Shown here in pieces: positions 16,789 through 25,335 of a stretch of DNA of 64,000 nucleotides. The notes below the pieces were generated by a model. That model worked only from the letters and a program-made list of their open reading frames with translations, made no database searches and was not told the DNA's origin. The translations under genes were made by a program, and so were the position numbers. Source of the DNA: Nitrobacter sp035546855 (GTDB lineage: Bacteria; Pseudomonadota; Alphaproteobacteria; Rhizobiales; Xanthobacteraceae). The DNA lies in contig DASZVY010000029.1 of NCBI GenBank assembly GCA_035546855.1, forward strand, positions 1 through 64,000, read 5' to 3'. The stretch's first letter is position 1; each line of letters starts with the position of its first letter.

Positions 16789-16838
16789 TTCGCCCTCGCT
16801 GTGAAGCAACGCATACCTCATTCATCGGAGACAAGCTT

Positions 16839-17657
16839 ATGAGCACATTCACGGACATCGGCGTCGAGAAAAAGGACAACGTCGGCCTGATCGAGATTCG
16901 CCGCCCGCCGCTGAACTTCTTCGACATCTCGCTGATCAACCAGATCGCCGACGCCCTCGACGACTTTGATCGCGACATCGAAATCCGCGCCTCGGTTCTG
17001 GCGGCGCAGGGCAAGGCCTTCTGTGCCGGCGCCAACTTCAACGATCCGGCCCGGCAGGCGCAGGAAGCGCGCGAAACCGACAAAGCGAAGACAGGCGATC
17101 CGGCCGACAGCCTCGGCCCGATCAACCATCTCTACATCCAGGCCGTCCGCATCTTCCGCAACAAGAAGCCGATCGTTGCCGCTGTTCAGGGCGCCGCGAT
17201 CGGCGGCGGCCTGGGCCTCGCCGTCTCGGCGGATTTCCGCGTGACCTGCCCGGAAGCCCGCTTCGCCGCCAATTTCACCAAGCTCGGCTTCCATCCCGGC
17301 TTCGGGTTGACGGTGACCCTTCCCGAATTGATCGGCAAGAACAACGCCGAGCTGATGTTTTACACCAGCCGCCGCGTCACCGGCGAAGACGCGTACCGGA
17401 TGGGCCTCGCCAACGTGCTGGTGCCGCAGGCCCAGGTTCGCGAGGCCGCGCTGAAGCTCGCCGGCGAAATCGCGGAATGCTCGCCGCTCGGCCTGGTCTC
17501 GACCCGCGCCACCATGCGCGCCGGCCTCGCCGACCGCGTGATGGCCGCGACCAACCACGAACTCGCCGAGCAGACGAGGCTGCGTGCCACCGAGGACTTC
17601 AAGGAAGGCGTGAAAGCGACCGAGGAGCGTCGCGTCGCCAACTTCAAAGGGCGGTAA
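16839..17657 (+). CDS. Enoyl-CoA hydratase/isomerase family protein
   Basis: A 272-residue crotonase-fold protein. The oxyanion-hole segments are GKAFCAGANF (near 58) and GAAIGGGLGLAVSADFR (near 115-131). The region where hydratases carry catalytic glutamates reads ANFTKLGFHPGFG, so the exact reaction (hydration, isomerisation or hydrolysis) is open. A RRPPLNFFDISLI N-terminus is typical. The ATG at 16839 follows a GGAG eight bases away. It follows the two acyl-CoA dehydrogenase genes and should act on their product. Confidence 0.85.
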   Translation: MSTFTDIGVEKKDNVGLIEIRRPPLNFFDISLINQIADALDDFDRDIEIRASVLAAQGKAFCAGANFNDPARQAQEARETDKAKTGDPADSLGPINHLYIQAVRIFRNKKPIVAAVQGAAIGGGLGLAVSADFRVTCPEARFAANFTKLGFHPGFGLTVTLPELIGKNNAELMFYTSRRVTGEDAYRMGLANVLVPQAQVREAALKLAGEIAECSPLGLVSTRATMRAGLADRVMAATNHELAEQTRLRATEDFKEGVKATEERRVANFKGR

Positions 17658-17676
17658 GCGCCCTGTTACCTCGCCC

Positions 17677-17762
17677 CGTCATGGCCGGATTGTTCCGGCC
17701 ATCCACTTTTTGCAGTGAAGCTGGAAAGACCGGATGTCCGGCATATAAAGCTGGACATGACG
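17677..17762. repeat. Extragenic palindrome (CGTCATGGCCGG family)
   Basis: The hairpin ATGGCCGGA-ttgt-TCCGGCCAT (17681-17702) sits inside outer arms CGTCATG (17677) and CATGACG (17756-17762). The same hairpin in longer form occurs at 42478-42510. It lies between convergent genes and may end both transcripts. Confidence 0.6.
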
Positions 17763-17786
17763 CTGCGCAGCGTTGTCGCTCCAGCG

Positions 17787-19922
17787 CTACCGCCGCCCGG
17801 GCACCACCAGCGCATCGACGACCGTGACCCCTTCCCCTTCGGGATGAACGAGCACGGGATTGATCTCGATCTCCGAAATATCCGCGCTGTTTTGCGCCGC
17901 CAGTCGCGACACCTGCGCGATCAATTTCGACAAGGCCGCCACGTCGGGCTTTGCCGTCCCTCGGAAGCCGTTCAGCAGCGGCGCGGCCTTGAGCTCGCCG
18001 AGCATCGCCCGCGCTTCCTGCGGGCTTACCGGCGCCGGCCGATAGATCACGTCCTTGAACAATTCGGTGGTGATGCCGCCGAGGCCGACCATGATCATCG
18101 GCCCGAACGTCGCATCGCGCATGGTGCCGACGATGATCTCGACACCCTTCTTCGCCATTGGTCCGACGAGGACACCCTGGATGGCCGCGTTCGGCCGGTG
18201 ACGGCGCGCATTCTCCAGCAAGGCCCCATAGGCCGCGACCGCCTCCGCCGTCGTCGCGATATTAACGCGGACGCCACCGACCTCGCTCTTGTGCGGGATA
18301 TCCCGCGACTGGATCTTCATCACCAGCGGGAAGCCGGCGCGAGCGATGGCCGCCTCGAGCGCGGCCTTATCGGTCACGAGCGTTTCGTCCGGCATTACGA
18401 CGCCTGCAGCGCGCAACAACGCCTTGCTGTCGTATTCCGAGAGCGGCGATGATGTCAGATGCTTCGCAATATCGAACGCGGCGGGGACTTCGTCGGCTAC
18501 CGCGACCGCAGGCCGGAACTTCGCGTAGGCCGCAGCTTGCCTGAGCGCGACGCTCGCATGCGTCAATCCCGACAACACCACGGCACCTGACTTCGCAAGC
18601 TCCGCGCGCGCGAAGGCGGAGGGCAGCGTATACGAATAGAACACCAGCGGCTTCCTCTGCGCATCGATCACGGGCTTCAGCTCGGCCTGCTTGAACGGCA
18701 TCCGCGTCTCGCTCGACAGCGACAGCACCACCAGGACGGCGTCGACCTCGTCGGAGTCGCTCAAGAGATCGATACTGGTCTGCAGACCGCCGCTGAACAC
18801 GCCTTGGGCGGTGACGTCGATGGGATTGCGCGCCGCGCCGTAGGACGGCAGCAGCTTGCGGATCCGCTGCTGGATCGATTCGGATAGTTCCGGCACCTGC
18901 ATGCCCTGCGCCGAAACGGCATCGGCCCCCCAGATGCCGGCGCCGCCGGAGACAGTGACCACCGCCACCCGATCACCCTTGGGTAGAGGGCCTGTGGTCA
19001 ACACGGCGGCAATGGCGACCGCTTCATCCAGGTCGTTGGAGACGATGAAGCCGTATTTGGCGAAGACCGCATCATAGGCAGCCGACCAGCCGGCCATGCT
19101 CGCGGTGTGCGACGCCGCCGCGCGTTCGCCCGCGCCGGAGCGGCCGACCTTGGTGACGATCACGGGTTTGCCGACCTCGGCCGCCCGTTTCGCGGCCACG
19201 AGAAACTTGTCGACGTCGCGAATACCTTCGATGAACAGCAGGATCGCGTCGGTCGAGGCATCCTGCACCATGTAGTCGAGAAACTCCCCGGCACCGAGAT
19301 CAGCCTCATTGCCGGCACTGACGCAATAGCTGATCGCGATCCCCAGCGCCTTGGCGCGGTGCTTGATGGCAAAGCCGATGCCGCCGCTCTGCGCGACGAT
19401 GGCGATGCGCCGCCTGGTTGCGACCAGATCGTGTGCGCCGGGCTTCACATCCACGGTCGGACTGAAGGTCGCGGCGACATGCTGGACCTCGCTGTAAAAC
19501 CCTTCGGCATTGGGGCCGGAAATCCGCATGCCGGTTCGTTTCGCCAGCGCAACGATCGCGTCCTGCATCGCGGAGCTGTCGCCGCCCTCCTCCGCGAATC
19601 CGGACGAGATGATGATGACGTTCTTGACGCCGGCCGTAGCGCACTCCTCCAACGCACCGAGAACGGCTTTCGCGGGAATGACAACGATGGCAAGGTCGAT
19701 CGGCTGCCCGATGGACGCGATCGACGGATAGCAGGCCAACCCGTCGATATCGCCGTAGTTGGGATTGATCGGGTAGATATGGCCCGGATAGCCGTTCTTC
19801 CGCAGCATCGACAGCAGCCGCCCGGGAATCTTCTCGAGATCGCGCGACGCCCCGATGATGGCAATGCTCGACGGCGCAAAGAACGAATCAAGCGGATGCT
19901 TCCGATCGGTCGTCGCGGACAT
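17787..19922 (-). CDS. ADP-forming acyl-CoA synthetase (NDP-forming, fused alpha and beta domains)
   Basis: A 711-residue protein combining the CoA-binding domain (residues about 8-140; SIAIIGASRD), the two succinyl-CoA-synthetase-like flavodoxin domains and a C-terminal ATP-grasp domain (about 490-700; LVMKIQSRDIPHKSEVGGV). Such enzymes make or use acyl-CoA with ATP/ADP and pass phosphate through a histidine. It is the third gene after an enoyl-CoA hydratase and a VOC-fold protein, so it may activate the acid degraded by that operon. The ATG at 19922 follows AAGGATT. The bacterial enzyme is also related to protein acetyltransferase Pat, but no GNAT domain is present. Confidence 0.82.
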   Translation of the reverse strand: MSATTDRKHPLDSFFAPSSIAIIGASRDLEKIPGRLLSMLRKNGYPGHIYPINPNYGDIDGLACYPSIASIGQPIDLAIVVIPAKAVLGALEECATAGVKNVIIISSGFAEEGGDSSAMQDAIVALAKRTGMRISGPNAEGFYSEVQHVAATFSPTVDVKPGAHDLVATRRRIAIVAQSGGIGFAIKHRAKALGIAISYCVSAGNEADLGAGEFLDYMVQDASTDAILLFIEGIRDVDKFLVAAKRAAEVGKPVIVTKVGRSGAGERAAASHTASMAGWSAAYDAVFAKYGFIVSNDLDEAVAIAAVLTTGPLPKGDRVAVVTVSGGAGIWGADAVSAQGMQVPELSESIQQRIRKLLPSYGAARNPIDVTAQGVFSGGLQTSIDLLSDSDEVDAVLVVLSLSSETRMPFKQAELKPVIDAQRKPLVFYSYTLPSAFARAELAKSGAVVLSGLTHASVALRQAAAYAKFRPAVAVADEVPAAFDIAKHLTSSPLSEYDSKALLRAAGVVMPDETLVTDKAALEAAIARAGFPLVMKIQSRDIPHKSEVGGVRVNIATTAEAVAAYGALLENARRHRPNAAIQGVLVGPMAKKGVEIIVGTMRDATFGPMIMVGLGGITTELFKDVIYRPAPVSPQEARAMLGELKAAPLLNGFRGTAKPDVAALSKLIAQVSRLAAQNSADISEIEINPVLVHPEGEGVTVVDALVVPGRR

Positions 19923-19979
19923 TCACGAATCCTTGGTCTGTCTCTTCAAGGGAATTTCTGGCGATAGGATGAGGACCGC

Positions 19980-20753
19980 TTACGCGACGAGGCGGAAGCT
20001 GACGCCGCCAAGAATGAACGAATCGTCCGACACGGCAAGCCCTTTAGCTCTGGCAGTTTCGCACACCTGAGCAACGCTGCCGACCCTGAAGGTCAGCCCG
20101 CTCATGAGATCGCTGGCACCCTTGCCGAAGCGGAGGACTGCGTTGACGAGTTTCAATTCCGGATTGCCGTTCACGTCCTTGCTCACAGGAATCCCCAGGA
20201 TCGCGCCCCAGTGCGCTGCGAGTGCATCCGGCGCGGGACTTTCCATCTCAATCCCGATCAGCGCCTTGGTGACGTCCTTGCGGATCGCCTTTTGCCAGTC
20301 GGGCCCAGCCGGCGGATAGGGTCCGAGGATGTTGTCGCTGCCTTCAGTATGATTGAACTCGATGAACGCGGCGCGGCAGTCACGCGGATGCAACTGCACG
20401 CCGTGATACGGCGGATGGTCGATGACGTTGGCCGTGCGAACACCCATCGCCGCGGCATGACGGCCGCGCGCATCGGGATCGGCGCAGGAGAAGATCGCCA
20501 TGTAGCCGCCGCGCCCGCCGGTCTTGTCGAGGAATCGGCCGGCCGCCGTGTCCGGTCGCGTCGGCGCGACGACCTCCAGCAGGACGGTATCCACCGGCAG
20601 CAACGCATTTTCGAGACCGTATTTGGCGACGTTACCGTCGCGATAGCAGACGTCGAGACCCATGATCGCCGCGATGTCGGCGATCGTGGGCGTGAGCGCC
20701 GGCGCAACGAGGCAGACCTGCCGCAACCGCAGATCGTCGATGGCATCGGCCAT
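19980..20753 (-). CDS. VOC-superfamily (glyoxalase-like) protein
   Basis: A 257-residue protein with two glyoxalase-type halves: the first begins LRQVCLVAPALTPTIADIAAIMGL, and the second begins KALIGIEMESPAPDALAAHWGAILGIPVS. Metal ligands are not obvious from reading (a histidine-rich stretch HPPYHGVQLHPRD lies near 113-125). The family includes dioxygenases, epimerases and lyases; no function is assigned. It starts 3 bases after the hydratase stop, so the two are clearly co-translated, and methylmalonyl-CoA epimerase-like chemistry on an acyl-CoA is one possibility. Confidence 0.68.
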   Translation of the reverse strand: MADAIDDLRLRQVCLVAPALTPTIADIAAIMGLDVCYRDGNVAKYGLENALLPVDTVLLEVVAPTRPDTAAGRFLDKTGGRGGYMAIFSCADPDARGRHAAAMGVRTANVIDHPPYHGVQLHPRDCRAAFIEFNHTEGSDNILGPYPPAGPDWQKAIRKDVTKALIGIEMESPAPDALAAHWGAILGIPVSKDVNGNPELKLVNAVLRFGKGASDLMSGLTFRVGSVAQVCETARAKGLAVSDDSFILGGVSFRLVA

Positions 20754-20756
20754 CTT

Positions 20757-21545
20757 TCAATGCCCCTGGAACGCCGGCTTGCGCTTTTCGACAAACGCCT
20801 TGGCCGCTTCCTTGTGATCGGCGGTATCGCCGCAGCGGGTGTGATGGATCGCCTCGGCGTCGAAGCAAGCCTCCAGCGACATCGACTCGGCGTTATTGAT
20901 GTTGGTCTTGATGTAGCCGAGCGTCACGCTCGGCCCCTGTGCCAGCGACATCGCGAGCTCATGCGCGGCGTGATCGACTTCCGTATCGGGCACGACCTTG
21001 CTCACGATGCCGAGTGACAAAGCCTCCTGCGCGGTCAGCACCGGCGACAGCAGATAGAGCTCGCGCGCCTTGGCGCTGCCGAGCATCTGCGTCAGGAAAT
21101 AGGTGCCGCCGTAGTCGCCGGACAATCCGACCTTGGCGAAGGCCGTGGTGATCTTGACCGAGGCGCTGGCGACCCGCAGATCGCAGGCGAGCGCGATCGA
21201 CAGGCCCGCGCCCGCGGCAGCGCCATCGACCTGCGCCACGACGGGTTTCGGCATTTGATGCAGGATGCGCGAGACTTCCATGCCGCGCCGCAGGTTGACA
21301 CGCTTGGCCTCGAACGGCAGTGGCGCCCGCCCCTCCGCCATCGACTTGACGTCGCCGCCGACGCAAAACGTGCCGCCCGCCCCCTTGAGCAGCACCGCGC
21401 GCACCTCATGATCCTCCGCGGCGCGCCGTGCCGCATCCACGAGGCCGCGTGTCATGTCCGGATTGAGCGCATTGCGGCGATCCGGCCGGTTCATGGTGAT
21501 CGTCAGCAGTCCGTGCTCGAGCTTCTGGAGAACCATGTCGTTCAT
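20757..21545 (-). CDS. Enoyl-CoA hydratase/isomerase family protein
   Basis: A 262-residue crotonase-fold protein. It has TMNRPDRRNALNPDM at the N-terminus, the oxyanion loops GGTFCVGGDVKSM and DGAAAGAGLSIALACDLR, and AKVGLSGDYGGTYFL where the second catalytic position lies; the aspartate there resembles isomerases and some acyl-CoA hydrolases more than hydratases. The ATG at 21545 follows AGAAGG. First gene of a three-gene acyl-CoA operon; a perfect palindrome lies 160 bases upstream. Confidence 0.84.
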   Translation of the reverse strand: MNDMVLQKLEHGLLTITMNRPDRRNALNPDMTRGLVDAARRAAEDHEVRAVLLKGAGGTFCVGGDVKSMAEGRAPLPFEAKRVNLRRGMEVSRILHQMPKPVVAQVDGAAAGAGLSIALACDLRVASASVKITTAFAKVGLSGDYGGTYFLTQMLGSAKARELYLLSPVLTAQEALSLGIVSKVVPDTEVDHAAHELAMSLAQGPSVTLGYIKTNINNAESMSLEACFDAEAIHHTRCGDTADHKEAAKAFVEKRKPAFQGH

Positions 21546-21703
21546 GGAGGCAACCTTCTTCTTGTTGTCACCTCGAAACAACCGTCTTCAAGATGACCTC
21601 CCCGGCGCGATGCGACGTGGCGTTTATCTATCGTTGCTCCGATCATGCCGTAACGGCCGCGCAGCGGCAAGCTGCGGCCACGAAAGCTCTCGCCGGGGAT
21701 ATT

Positions 21704-21718
21704 TTCCGCAAAGCGGAA
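21704..21718. promoter_or_regulatory. Perfect palindrome TTCCGC-AAA-GCGGAA
   Basis: A 15-bp dyad with 6-bp perfect arms in the divergent region between the hydratase operon (minus) and the SNase-like gene (plus). It matches the dyad at 14214-14226 upstream of the other acyl-CoA operon, and both are followed by A/T-containing sequence. An IclR-type operator is the best guess. Confidence 0.45.
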
Positions 21719-21759
21719 TGGATGATACGGTGCGGCACGAGTCCTCGGAGCACACGACG

Positions 21760-22578
21760 ATGCCGGCGGCGACAGACAGTCTCGCGTCCGTGCGCGGAAT
21801 CGCGGCGATTGCCGCGCTCGCCGCAATCGTGATCGTCTCGCCGTCGCAGGCATCAGGCTGCGCGCCCGCGGCCGATGACGAAGGCCACGTCGCCACCATC
21901 ATCGATGCCCGCACCTTCCGGCTCGACGACGGTCGCGAGATCCGTCTTGCCGCGATCGAAGCCGTTCCCGCAACGTCCGCGGATGGGGTCGCCGTGCTGG
22001 CATCGCTTATCGAAGGCCGCCACGTGATCCTGCGAGGGGAGACCGATGCCCCGGATCGCTATGGCCGGCAGTCCGCCTTCGTGTTCCCCGGCCGCTCCCC
22101 TTTCTCGGTCCAGCATCACCTGCTCGCCCGCGGCGCGGCGCTGTTCTCCGGACAACGTCTCGATGCATCCTGCGCGGCGGAACTCAGGGCCGCCGAAACG
22201 GAGGCGCGGCATGCCAAGGCGGGAACCTGGGCCACCTCGGTCGTCATAAAAAGCGCGGAAAATCCGGACGATATTTTGGCAAGGATCGGGCAGTTTGCCG
22301 TGGTTGAAGGCAGGGTCTTGTCGGTCCGGCAGGCCGGCGGCACGGTCTATGTCAACTTTGGACGCCGCTGGACACGAGACTTTGCTGCGACTATTTCAAG
22401 GCGCAGGATGCCATTGTTTGAGGCGGCGGGAATGACCGCCAAATCCCTCGAAAACCAGCGCGTTCGAGTCCGTGGCTGGGTCGAACGTCACGGGGGGCCG
22501 CAGATCGAGCTCCTCGGCACAGGGCAAATTGAAGTGATTGGCGGCAGCGAGCCGGGCGGAGGCGAACAGCGACCGTGA
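21760..22578 (+). CDS. SNase-fold (thermonuclease-like) exported protein, probably inactive
   Basis: A 272-residue protein with an N-terminal hydrophobic signal (IAAIAALAAIVIVSPSQASG) and a staphylococcal-nuclease-like domain (about residues 43-170). In active SNases the motifs are DGDT and GIDAPE; here they read DART and AIEAVP, so the Ca-binding aspartate and the general-base glutamate are lost, while the arginine of DRYGRQSAFVF is kept. Hydrolysis is therefore doubtful and ligand binding more likely. A C-terminal 100-residue extension (EGRVLSVRQAGGTVYVNFG) resembles an OB/NTF-like add-on. Its stop overlaps the GTG of the M48 protease gene, which suggests a joint envelope role. Confidence 0.72.
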   Translation: MPAATDSLASVRGIAAIAALAAIVIVSPSQASGCAPAADDEGHVATIIDARTFRLDDGREIRLAAIEAVPATSADGVAVLASLIEGRHVILRGETDAPDRYGRQSAFVFPGRSPFSVQHHLLARGAALFSGQRLDASCAAELRAAETEARHAKAGTWATSVVIKSAENPDDILARIGQFAVVEGRVLSVRQAGGTVYVNFGRRWTRDFAATISRRRMPLFEAAGMTAKSLENQRVRVRGWVERHGGPQIELLGTGQIEVIGGSEPGGGEQRP

Positions 22579-24068
22579 CGGGGCATGTTGAACTGCGCGG
22601 AACAGGTTTGAGCCGTCGCCTGCTGGCTGCGTCTGCGGTGGTGTGCGCGTCCCTTGTCTTGTCCGCATGCGGGGACATGAGCCGTTTCGAGACGGCCTCT
22701 CATCCGTCACACCCCGCCGCGAAGCCGGTGCGAACCGCAGCCGCGCAGACCCCAGCCGCCGAACGCGAGCACGAACGCATCCTGGCCTCCTACGGCGGCG
22801 CCTATGACGACCCGAAGCTCGAAGCCCTGATCAACAAGACCGTGCAACGGCTGGTGGCCGCATCGGAACGGCCCGACCTGACCTACAAGGTCACGATTCT
22901 GAATTCCGGCGCAGTGAACGCCTTTGCGCTGCCGACCGGCCAGCTTTATGTCACGCGCGGCCTGATCGCGCTCGCCAACGACACCTCGGAACTGTCGTCG
23001 GTTCTGTCGCACGAAATGGCGCATGTGCTGGCAAAACATGCAGCGATCCGCGAGGATCAGGCACGGCAGGCCGCGCTTGTCACCCGTGTCGTGACCGACA
23101 TGGGAAACGATCCCGATCTGACCGCGCTGGCGCTGGCGAAATCCAAGCTGACTATGGCGAGCTTTTCGCGCGCGCAGGAACTCGAGGCCGACGGCATCGG
23201 CGTCGGGATTTCCGCGCGCGCTCATTTCGATCCCTATGGCGCCGCGCGCTTCCTGACGGACATGGAGCGCAATGCGGCCCTCAAGGCCGGACGCAATTCG
23301 ATCGATCCGCGATCGCAGGATTTCCTGTCATCGCACCCGGCGACCCCGGAGCGTATCCAGAATGTCGAGGCCAATGCCCGGCAATACCCGGCACCTCCGA
23401 ACCCCGAACGCGACCGCGACGAATATCTCAACGCGATCGACAACATCGTCTATGGCGAGGATCCGAGCGAAGGCTTCGTGCGCGGCCACCGTTTCCTGCA
23501 TCCGAAGCTCGGCTTCACCTTTCAGGTTCCAGACACCTTCACGATCGACAACACGGCGCAAGCGGTCATCGCGGTGCGCGACGGCGGCGGTCAGGCGATG
23601 CGCTTCGATGTGGTGCGGGTGCCGGCGGAGCAGTCGCTGGGCGACTATCTCAACTCTGGCTGGATGGAGAACGTCGACAAGGGCTCGACGCAGGAGCTAA
23701 CCATCAACGGCTTTCCGGCCGCCTCGGTGACCGCACGCGGCGATCAGTGGCAATTCAAGGTCTATGCGCTGCGTTTCGGCAGCGACGTCTATCGCTTTAT
23801 TTTCGCAACCCGGCAGAAGACGACCGAGAGCGACCGCAATGCACGCGAGACGATCGGCTCGTTTCGCCGTCTGACGCTTGATGAAATCCAGGCCGCACGA
23901 CCGCTGCGGATCAAGGTCATCACGGTTCAACCGGGAGACACCGTGGAAACGCTGTCGCATCGGATGGCCGGGGTGGATCATCCCGCCCAGCGTTTCCGCG
24001 TCCTCAACGGCCTCGATCCCCACGCCGAAGTGAAGGTGCGGGAACGCGTCAAGATCGTGGTGGATTGA
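22575..24068 (+). CDS. M48-family metalloprotease, lipoprotein, with LysM-like C-terminus
   Basis: A 497-residue zinc protease of the BepA/Oma1 type. The N-terminus has a lipobox LVLSAC with Cys32, so it should be a lipoprotein. The zinc motif is HEMAH (146-150), and the third ligand lies in AQELEADGIGV. A middle domain of unknown role follows (about 290-440), and the last 50 residues (VQPGDTVETLSHRM ... FRVLNGL ... VKVRERVKIV) look like a LysM cell-wall-binding module. BepA-type enzymes keep outer-membrane assembly in order. The GTG start overlaps the preceding stop (GTGA). Confidence 0.85.
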   Translation: MTGHVELRGTGLSRRLLAASAVVCASLVLSACGDMSRFETASHPSHPAAKPVRTAAAQTPAAEREHERILASYGGAYDDPKLEALINKTVQRLVAASERPDLTYKVTILNSGAVNAFALPTGQLYVTRGLIALANDTSELSSVLSHEMAHVLAKHAAIREDQARQAALVTRVVTDMGNDPDLTALALAKSKLTMASFSRAQELEADGIGVGISARAHFDPYGAARFLTDMERNAALKAGRNSIDPRSQDFLSSHPATPERIQNVEANARQYPAPPNPERDRDEYLNAIDNIVYGEDPSEGFVRGHRFLHPKLGFTFQVPDTFTIDNTAQAVIAVRDGGGQAMRFDVVRVPAEQSLGDYLNSGWMENVDKGSTQELTINGFPAASVTARGDQWQFKVYALRFGSDVYRFIFATRQKTTESDRNARETIGSFRRLTLDEIQAARPLRIKVITVQPGDTVETLSHRMAGVDHPAQRFRVLNGLDPHAEVKVRERVKIVVD

Positions 24069-24087
24069 GCGACGACCATCCGGCATG

Positions 24088-24115
24088 AAAAAGCCCGCCG
24101 GAAAGGGCGGGCTTT
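24088..24115. terminator. Rho-independent terminator, mainly for carD
   Basis: AAGCCCGCC (24091-24099) and GGCGGGCTT (24106-24114) form a strong stem. On the minus strand it is followed by five T residues, 35 bases after the carD stop; on the plus strand only three T follow, 20 bases after the M48 gene stop. It can serve both convergent genes. Confidence 0.85.
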
Positions 24116-24149
24116 CATCGATCTTGTAGAGAAAGATCTTGTAGAGAAC

Positions 24150-24950
24150 TCAGGCGGCCTCGTCGGCGACAGCCGTGTCGTCGCCATCGACATCCGCATC
24201 GGCATCGATATCCGCCTCGGCTTCCGCTTCGGCCTTGGCGCCGCGGCGTGGGCTCTTGGCGAGCTGACCTTCGATCTCCTTGACCGCCTCGGTCTCGGTG
24301 ACGTGCTGAACGACGGCGATTTCGCGCGACAGCCGGTCCAGCGCCGCTTCATACAACTGCCGTTCGCTGTAGGACTGCTCCGGCTGCGACTCCGACCGAT
24401 AGAGGTCGCGCACCACTTCCGCGATTGCGACGATGTCGCCGGAGTTGATCTTCGCTTCGTACTCCTGCGCGCGGCGGGACCACATGGTGCGCTTGATTCG
24501 CGCACGCCCCTTCAACGTCTCAAGGGCTCGCTTGACCAGCGCCGGCTCCGACAGCTTGCGCATGCCGACATTGGCGACCTTGGCCGTCGGCACCCGCAGC
24601 GTCATCTTGTCCTTCATGAAGTTGATGACGAACAGCTCAAGCTTCGCGCCGGCGATCTCCTGCTCCTCAATCGCCAGAATCTGACCGACGCCGTGCGCCG
24701 GATAGACGACGAACTCGTTGGTCTTGAAACCCTGGCGCTGCGTCAGAACCTTCTTCGGCTCCTCCACGCGCGGCGCCGCCACCGGCTTGACGGCAGCCGC
24801 AGGCTTGGCCGCGTGGGGCTTGGCAACAGGCTTTGCGACGGTTTTGGCGGCCGGTTTGGAAGCGGAAGCCGGTTTCGAAGCAGTCGCGGCAGTCTTCGAA
24901 GCGGCCGGCCTGGCGGCAGTTTTGGCGGTCTTGGCAGTCTTGGTTGGCAT
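24150..24950 (-). CDS. carD: CarD/CdnL-family RNA polymerase-binding regulator with long basic tail
   Basis: The core (about residues 73-225; QGFKTNEFVVYPAHGVGQIL through LDRLSREIAVVQ) is a full CarD_CdnL/TRCF-interacting domain that binds RNA polymerase beta and stabilises promoter complexes, mainly at rRNA and growth genes. Before it lie about 65 residues of Lys/Ala/Pro/Thr repeats like histone H1, and after it an acidic tail (AEAEADIDADADVDGDD). The ATG at 24950 has AGAAG upstream. The same frame stays open to a GTG at 25100, adding 50 more Lys/Ser/Arg-rich residues; its rare codons near the ATG make me prefer the shorter form. Confidence 0.85.
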   Translation of the reverse strand: MPTKTAKTAKTAARPAASKTAATASKPASASKPAAKTVAKPVAKPHAAKPAAAVKPVAAPRVEEPKKVLTQRQGFKTNEFVVYPAHGVGQILAIEEQEIAGAKLELFVINFMKDKMTLRVPTAKVANVGMRKLSEPALVKRALETLKGRARIKRTMWSRRAQEYEAKINSGDIVAIAEVVRDLYRSESQPEQSYSERQLYEAALDRLSREIAVVQHVTETEAVKEIEGQLAKSPRRGAKAEAEAEADIDADADVDGDDTAVADEAA

Positions 24951-25233
24951 TGCACTTCTTTTGTTTTTCGAGGACTTGGCGGCCGAAACCTTGGCCACCG
25001 TCCGGGACGTCCGGGCGGCAGGGCGGGAACGGGATTTTGTTGCGCTGCGGGAAACCGCAGACGCTTTGGAAGCACTCTTTTTACGCGTTTTCTGTGACAC
25101 AGCCTGCGCGTGGAACTGCCACGCCCCTGTTCGATGTTATCGCGGGAACCCAGGGCCATAAGGGCAAAAACAGGGTCCGGCCTCTAAGAATGTGCCCAAT
25201 ATAGCACATTTCCCGCAAAAATCAATGATTTAT
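24951..25233. other. carD leader / possible N-terminal extension
   Basis: This stretch holds the open frame that could lengthen CarD to 316 residues (GTG at 25100) and then about 130 bases without a gene. The part near 25195-25230 is unusually AT-rich for the window and includes the T-tract side of the fdxA terminator. It should contain the carD promoter, but no clear box pair was recognised. Confidence 0.5.
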
Positions 25234-25265
25234 GCCCTATTTCGGCCTCCTGAAGCCGAATAGGC
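25234..25265 (-). terminator. Terminator downstream of fdxA
   Basis: On the minus strand GCCTATTCGGC and GCCGAAATAGGGC pair with one bulge, and an AT-rich tract ending in five T residues follows about 12 bases later. It lies 71 bases after the ferredoxin stop. Confidence 0.6.
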
Positions 25266-25335
25266 ACGTCATTGTGTTGAACAGGGTTAAGCGGAAGCGC
25301 TTCGCCGGTTTGGACGCCGGCCTCTCTCGTGCGGC

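Noticed and set aside
15543..16838. Upstream extension of the enoyl-CoA hydratase frame
   Set aside because: It is a shadow of the acyl-CoA dehydrogenase gene; the hydratase has its own ribosome-binding site and ATG at 16839.
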